A stretch of 8,826 nucleotides of DNA. Source: an uncultured Gammaproteobacteria bacterium (lineage in GTDB: Bacteria > Pseudomonadota > Gammaproteobacteria > CAJQNE01). The notes beneath the pieces were generated by a model, which made no database searches, was not told the DNA's origin, and was given only the letters and a program-made list of their open reading frames with translations. The DNA is taken from assembly GCA_905479545.1 (NCBI GenBank), contig CAJQNE010000483.1, forward strand, positions 1-8,826, written 5' to 3'. Position numbers and translations under genes: made by a program. Shown here piece by piece: positions 5,932 through 8,826 of the stretch (positions within the stretch are counted from its first letter, which is position 1; each line of letters starts with the position of its first letter).

Positions 5932-6506
5932 TTTTTATGCTCGATAACTATGACTCCTTTACCTACAACCTGGTGCAGTACATCGGCGAGTTAGGTTCGG
6001 CGGTAGAGGTAGCGCGTAATGATGAAATTACCATTGCTGAAATTGAGGCATTAAAACCCAGCAAGATCGTTTTATCGCCCGGCCCCTGCACGCCGAATGA
6101 GGCGGGCATATCGCTCGATATAATTGAGCACTTCAAAGGCAAGGTTCCGTTGCTTGGCGTGTGTCTTGGTCATCAGGCTATCGGTCAGGTATTTGGCGGC
6201 AAAGTAGTGCATGCCCGTGAAGTCATGCATGGCAAAGTGTCACCGATGTACCATAAAGACAAAGGCGTGTTTAAAGGCTTGCCGAATCCCTGCATCGCCA
6301 CCCGCTATCACTCGTTGGTGGTTGAGGCGGCAACGCTACCGGATTGCCTCGAAGTGACCGCCTGGACGCAAACGGTTGATGGCAATTTTGATGAGATTAT
6401 GGGCCTGCGGCATAAAGAGTTTGATATCGAGGGCGTTCAGTTTCACCCTGAGTCGATTCTTACTGAAGTGGGCCATGACCTGCTACGGAATTTTATCGAG
6501 CGCTAG
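5928..6506 (+). CDS. trpG: Anthranilate synthase component II (class I glutamine amidotransferase)
   Basis: A 192-residue glutaminase subunit that releases ammonia from glutamine for TrpE. The full catalytic triad is visible: Cys79 in LLGVCLGHQAIG, and His173 and Glu175 in FHPESIL. MLDNYDSFTYNLVQY at the start, SPGPCTP (50-56), and the TRYHSLVV segment are standard for TrpG/PabA proteins. The length is normal, with no fused trpD domain. Translation is probably coupled to trpE through the ATGA overlap. Since TrpG and PabA are nearly indistinguishable and often one protein serves both anthranilate and aminodeoxychorismate synthases, a dual role is possible. Position next to trpE favours the TrpG name. 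The usual next genes, trpD and trpC, do not follow. Confidence 0.95.
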   Translation: MIFMLDNYDSFTYNLVQYIGELGSAVEVARNDEITIAEIEALKPSKIVLSPGPCTPNEAGISLDIIEHFKGKVPLLGVCLGHQAIGQVFGGKVVHAREVMHGKVSPMYHKDKGVFKGLPNPCIATRYHSLVVEAATLPDCLEVTAWTQTVDGNFDEIMGLRHKEFDIEGVQFHPESILTEVGHDLLRNFIER

Positions 6507-6548
6507 CGTTACTACCGACTTCCATGACGCTCGGTTACTATCTAAACC

Positions 6549-7382
6549 ATGACAACGAAAGCACCGCATTTCCTTGAAGGTCTCGATCGTGATTTGCGAC
6601 AGAACCTGGTTAAGGCTTTAAGAGAGAACTGGACACATCACTCGACGGGTTTGGAAGGTAATTCGCTAACCTTAGGTGAGACAGCCTACGTGCTCGCGGA
6701 GGGTTTAACGGTTGATGGCAAGCCGATTAAAGATCACCGTGAAGTCATTGGACACGGCAAAGCCGTTGATTGGGTCATTGAGTTTGCCGCTAGTGATAAG
6801 CTGATTACTGAGCAGGACATTTTTGCTCTCCATCGATTGATTCAAACCGAAGATGTGGCTGATATCTACAAGCCGATGGGCGGGTGGAAGGTAGAGCCCA
6901 ATGGCAGCTACGGCCGCGATAAGTTCAGCAAGCCGAAGTTCTATGATTTTGCTGACCCAACTGAAGTGCCGCCGCTGATGGAGACGTGGATGGCGCAGCT
7001 AAATTCCGCGTTGCAGCAGCTACCGGATGCTGATTGCGGCGCATTAACCTTCGCCAATTTGCACAATGGGTTCACGCTGATTCATCCGTTTTGGGATGGC
7101 AACGGTCGTATGGTTCGAATTCTCGCTAACTTACCGCTGTTGCGAGCGGGTTTGCCGCCCATCGTTATCCGGCGTGATGAGTCTACTCGCGCAGCTTACA
7201 TTGGTTTGTTGCAAGAGTTGCATTCAGAATGCGGCGTGCCAGTAGCGACGAATAGTGGTGCGCTTTCGGTTGGAATGATGCTGCTAGAGCCGCTCGCTGA
7301 GTTTTGCCGGGCGCAATGGAGTGAGTCATTGGAGTTAGTTGAATTGGCTCATGCGCAGCAGCAAAAACGCCGCGACCGCTAG
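6549..7382 (+). CDS. Fic family protein, class II, probable AMP-transferase (adenylyltransferase)
   Basis: A 277-residue single-domain-type Fic protein. The core motif HPFWDGNGRMVR (179-190) matches HPFx(D/E)GNGRxxR in full, so the catalytic His179, the metal-binding Asp183 and the phosphate-binding loop are intact. STGLEG (32-37) fits the inhibitory (S/T)xxxE(G/N) motif, and its position near the N-terminus makes this class II, where the Glu represses activity in cis. HNGFTLI before the motif and GGWK.. in the flap region are also typical. Such proteins transfer AMP (some remove it) onto hydroxyl side chains of target proteins. The target here is unknown. The gene starts 42 bases after trpG on the same strand. 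No Shine-Dalgarno is visible, but an in-frame stop at 6543-6545 rules out a longer form. No antitoxin gene is next to it. It converges with tatC. Confidence 0.92.
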   Translation: MTTKAPHFLEGLDRDLRQNLVKALRENWTHHSTGLEGNSLTLGETAYVLAEGLTVDGKPIKDHREVIGHGKAVDWVIEFAASDKLITEQDIFALHRLIQTEDVADIYKPMGGWKVEPNGSYGRDKFSKPKFYDFADPTEVPPLMETWMAQLNSALQQLPDADCGALTFANLHNGFTLIHPFWDGNGRMVRILANLPLLRAGLPPIVIRRDESTRAAYIGLLQELHSECGVPVATNSGALSVGMMLLEPLAEFCRAQWSESLELVELAHAQQQKRRDR

Positions 7383-7390
7383 AGCTAGTG

Positions 7391-7405
7391 GCTGGCTAAT
7401 CCAGC
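7391..7405. terminator. Small hairpin in the convergent fic/tatC junction
   Basis: GCTGG (7391-7395) pairs with CCAGC (7401-7405) across a five-base loop in the 13-base gap and the last codons of tatC. A short stretch containing CTTTTC follows on the plus strand, and no U-run follows on the minus strand. It is the only stem at the junction and would be a weak terminator at best. Confidence 0.2.
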
Positions 7406-8217
7406 ATTGGCTTTTCAATGCGGGTCGCGATCAGCAGCCCAATTTCAAACAGCAGATACATAGGTATCGCCAATAGCGTTTGCGACATCGGGTCGGGCGG
7501 GGTCATCAGCATGCTAACGACAAAGCAGCCGAGGAAAATATAGGGGCGCAAGCTTCTAAGCTTGGCAGTTTGCACTGCTTTGGCATACACCAGCAGAATT
7601 ATGGCAATGGGAATCTGGAACGCTACGCCGAAGCCAATCAGAAACTTCAGAATAATGTCGAGCGTGCTGGAAATGTCTGGCAGGTATTGCACGCCTTCGG
7701 GCGTTACTTTCGCCATGAAGCTGAAAAATAGCGGCATTACAACAAACCAGGCGAATAGCCCACCGGTGTAAAACAGCACGGTGCCGCCGGTTACCATCGG
7801 CATTATCATGCGCCGCTCGTGGGCGTAGAGGCCGGGGGCGATGAATTTCCAGGCTTGGTAAAGAATCACCGGAATGGCAATAAATATCGACAGCACCATG
7901 ACCAGTTTGAACGGCGCGAAGAACGGTGCTGCTGCACCGATGGCGATAAGTGACGATTCAATCGGTAATGACTTGATCAGCGGCAGGGCGACGAAACTAT
8001 AAATTTTTCCGGCGAAGGGCACCATTATTACAAAGCAAATGCCGACCGCGAGAAGTACCCGCATTAGCCGGTCGCGAAGTTCCAGCAGGTGAGTTATTAA
8101 TGGCTGGTCGTTATTGCTACCGGCTGTCGCTGATTCCCCGGTCGCCGGATCGCTACCGGTGTTTTCAGCGGCGGCGGTGTCGATGGCGCTTTTATCGACC
8201 TTACGAGGCTTGCCCAT
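7396..8217 (-). CDS. tatC: Sec-independent (twin-arginine) translocase subunit TatC
   Basis: A 273-residue inner-membrane protein with six membrane spans that, with TatB, recognises twin-arginine signal peptides and recruits TatA to export folded proteins. Conserved marks are THLLELRDRL with Glu46 (the signal-peptide binding region at the first helix), KFIAPGLYAHERR with Glu134, GFGVAFQIPI (195-204), LRPYIF and MTPPDPMSQ (238-246). Gln201 stands where E. coli TatC has a Glu in the fourth helix. The protein has a hydrophilic, Ala/Thr/Asp/Asn-rich extension of about 37 residues before the first conserved block (QPLITHLLEL), longer than in E. coli TatC. No internal Met offers a shorter start. 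The ATG shares one base with the tatB stop (TGATG), implying coupled translation. Confidence 0.96.
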   Translation of the reverse strand: MGKPRKVDKSAIDTAAAENTGSDPATGESATAGSNNDQPLITHLLELRDRLMRVLLAVGICFVIMVPFAGKIYSFVALPLIKSLPIESSLIAIGAAAPFFAPFKLVMVLSIFIAIPVILYQAWKFIAPGLYAHERRMIMPMVTGGTVLFYTGGLFAWFVVMPLFFSFMAKVTPEGVQYLPDISSTLDIILKFLIGFGVAFQIPIAIILLVYAKAVQTAKLRSLRPYIFLGCFVVSMLMTPPDPMSQTLLAIPMYLLFEIGLLIATRIEKPMLD

Positions 8218-8624
8218 CAGTCGCGGTTCTCACTCAAAGGTTTAGGTAGCCCGGCGGGGTCGTTTTCGATAGTCGATTCAGAGTCATTATTGGCTGAAGA
8301 GGGCTCATTAGTAGTGTCGCGGCCCATGAGCTTGTCGACTGCGGTGCCGGCGGGGCGGTCCATGGTTTGCTTAACGTCTGCTGCCTGCTTTCGTGCCAGC
8401 TCGGTCGCTTCTTTAAGCTTAAGCAGTGCGTCATTTTCGGCCACAACCTTTTCAGCTTTTTGCACTTCACGCTCAATGTCACCACGCAGCGTTGCAACGT
8501 AGGCCCGGGCCTTGCCGACCCAGCGGCCAACTTTACCCAGTAGCAGCGGTAGACGTTCCGGGCCAACCACGACTAACGCCATCACAGCGATAATCACCAG
8601 CTCCCAGAAACCAACATCGAACAT
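8217..8624 (-). CDS. tatB: Sec-independent (twin-arginine) translocase subunit TatB
   Basis: A 135-residue membrane-anchored protein that pairs with TatC in the twin-arginine signal-peptide receptor. It has one N-terminal span (MFDVGFWELVIIAVMALVVV) with Glu8, a typical TatB mark, then the Gly-Pro hinge in VGPERLP. A long amphipathic, charged helix runs to about residue 80, followed by a polar, disordered-looking tail rich in Asn, Ser and Glu. TatB, not TatA, is indicated by the MFD(V/I)GF(W)EL start and VGPERLP. The ATG at 8624 has CGCGGG upstream and lies 22 bases after the tatA stop. Confidence 0.95.
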   Translation of the reverse strand: MFDVGFWELVIIAVMALVVVGPERLPLLLGKVGRWVGKARAYVATLRGDIEREVQKAEKVVAENDALLKLKEATELARKQAADVKQTMDRPAGTAVDKLMGRDTTNEPSSANNDSESTIENDPAGLPKPLSENRD

Positions 8625-8646
8625 CTGTTAACCCGCGAAGTGTAAT

Positions 8647-8826
8647 TTAAGCGCTTTTATTACTGTTCGTTTTAGCGGTGGAATCAACCGTAGGGTCGAC
8701 GCCGCCGGTCGCTGCTTTTGCCTCAAAGTCTGCATCCGGCTTCTCACTGGCCTCGCTGTGAAGCTTGCCGGGTTGGTTTGCTTCGGCGTCAGCTTTAACT
8801 TCCGCTTCGCCTTCTTTAACGTTTTT
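8647..8826 (-). CDS. tatA: Sec-independent translocase subunit TatA, C-terminal part (runs off the right edge)
   Basis: The last 59 codons and TAA (8647-8649) of a frame enter from the right edge. The visible start KNVKEGEAEVKADAEANQP fits the end of the TatA amphipathic helix (FKKAMKEGE-like), followed by an acidic, Glu/Ala/Asp-rich soluble tail ending NSNKSA. The membrane span and hinge that would prove the identity lie outside the window. The call rests on the tail plus its place directly before tatB and tatC in the same orientation. TatA oligomers form the protein-conducting part of the Tat system. Confidence 0.8.
   Translation of the reverse strand, partial: KNVKEGEAEVKADAEANQPGKLHSEASEKPDADFEAKAATGGVDPTVDSTAKTNSNKSA

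Noticed and set aside
6522..6575. Short frame starting MTLGYYLNHD that overlaps the Fic start
   Set aside because: It is only 17 codons, has no ribosome-binding site and overlaps the Fic gene out of frame.
7404..7421. Perfect hairpin GCATTG/CAATGC near the end of tatC, with TTTT in the loop
   Set aside because: It lies in coding sequence, and the T-run is in the loop rather than after the stem, so it is not a terminator.
1..8826. CRISPR array, tRNA, rRNA, transposase or phage genes
   Set aside because: No regularly spaced repeats, no tRNA cloverleaf text and no mobile-element protein were seen on either strand.

Overview
The window reads as chromosomal DNA of a gammaproteobacterium, probably a marine or environmental relative of the Pseudomonas/Cellvibrio side of the class. 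This rests on the protein families (TrpE, TrpG, Rpe, TatABC), the rpe-trpE-trpG order, an attenuation-type trp leader and the moderately GC-rich base composition. The genus cannot be fixed from the sequence. No phage, transposase, CRISPR, tRNA or rRNA signal was seen.

Left third (1-2586, minus strand): a catabolic-type acetolactate synthase-like ThDP enzyme (737-2386) is followed downstream by the 5' part of an aldehyde dehydrogenase gene that runs off the left edge (1-439). The roughly 300 bases between them hold three repeat-like palindromic blocks, including a 17-bp perfect inverted repeat. No acetolactate synthase small subunit is present, so the pair looks catabolic or peripheral rather than a branched-chain amino acid biosynthesis unit. 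Upstream of the synthase are two tandem 26-bp hairpin units.

Middle (2588-6506): a signal-peptide-bearing five-helix membrane protein of unknown function (minus) is divergent from rpe (plus). After rpe comes a trp leader peptide ending in Trp-Trp-Arg-stop with an attenuator-like hairpin, then trpE and trpG, which overlap by four bases. The unit makes anthranilate from chorismate and glutamine under likely tryptophan control, by attenuation at the RNA level and by feedback on TrpE. The phosphoglycolate phosphatase gene often found between rpe and trpE is absent, and trpD/trpC do not follow trpG.

Right third (6549-8826): in the place where trpD is commonly found sits a class II Fic AMP-transferase gene (plus). 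It converges with a minus-strand twin-arginine translocase operon, tatA (3' end only), tatB, tatC.

Nothing here is a clearly new multi-gene system. The points most worth a second look are the trp leader/attenuator, the Fic gene joined to trpEG, the His-rich membrane protein, the altered ThDP motif in the acetolactate synthase-like enzyme, and the palindromic repeats.
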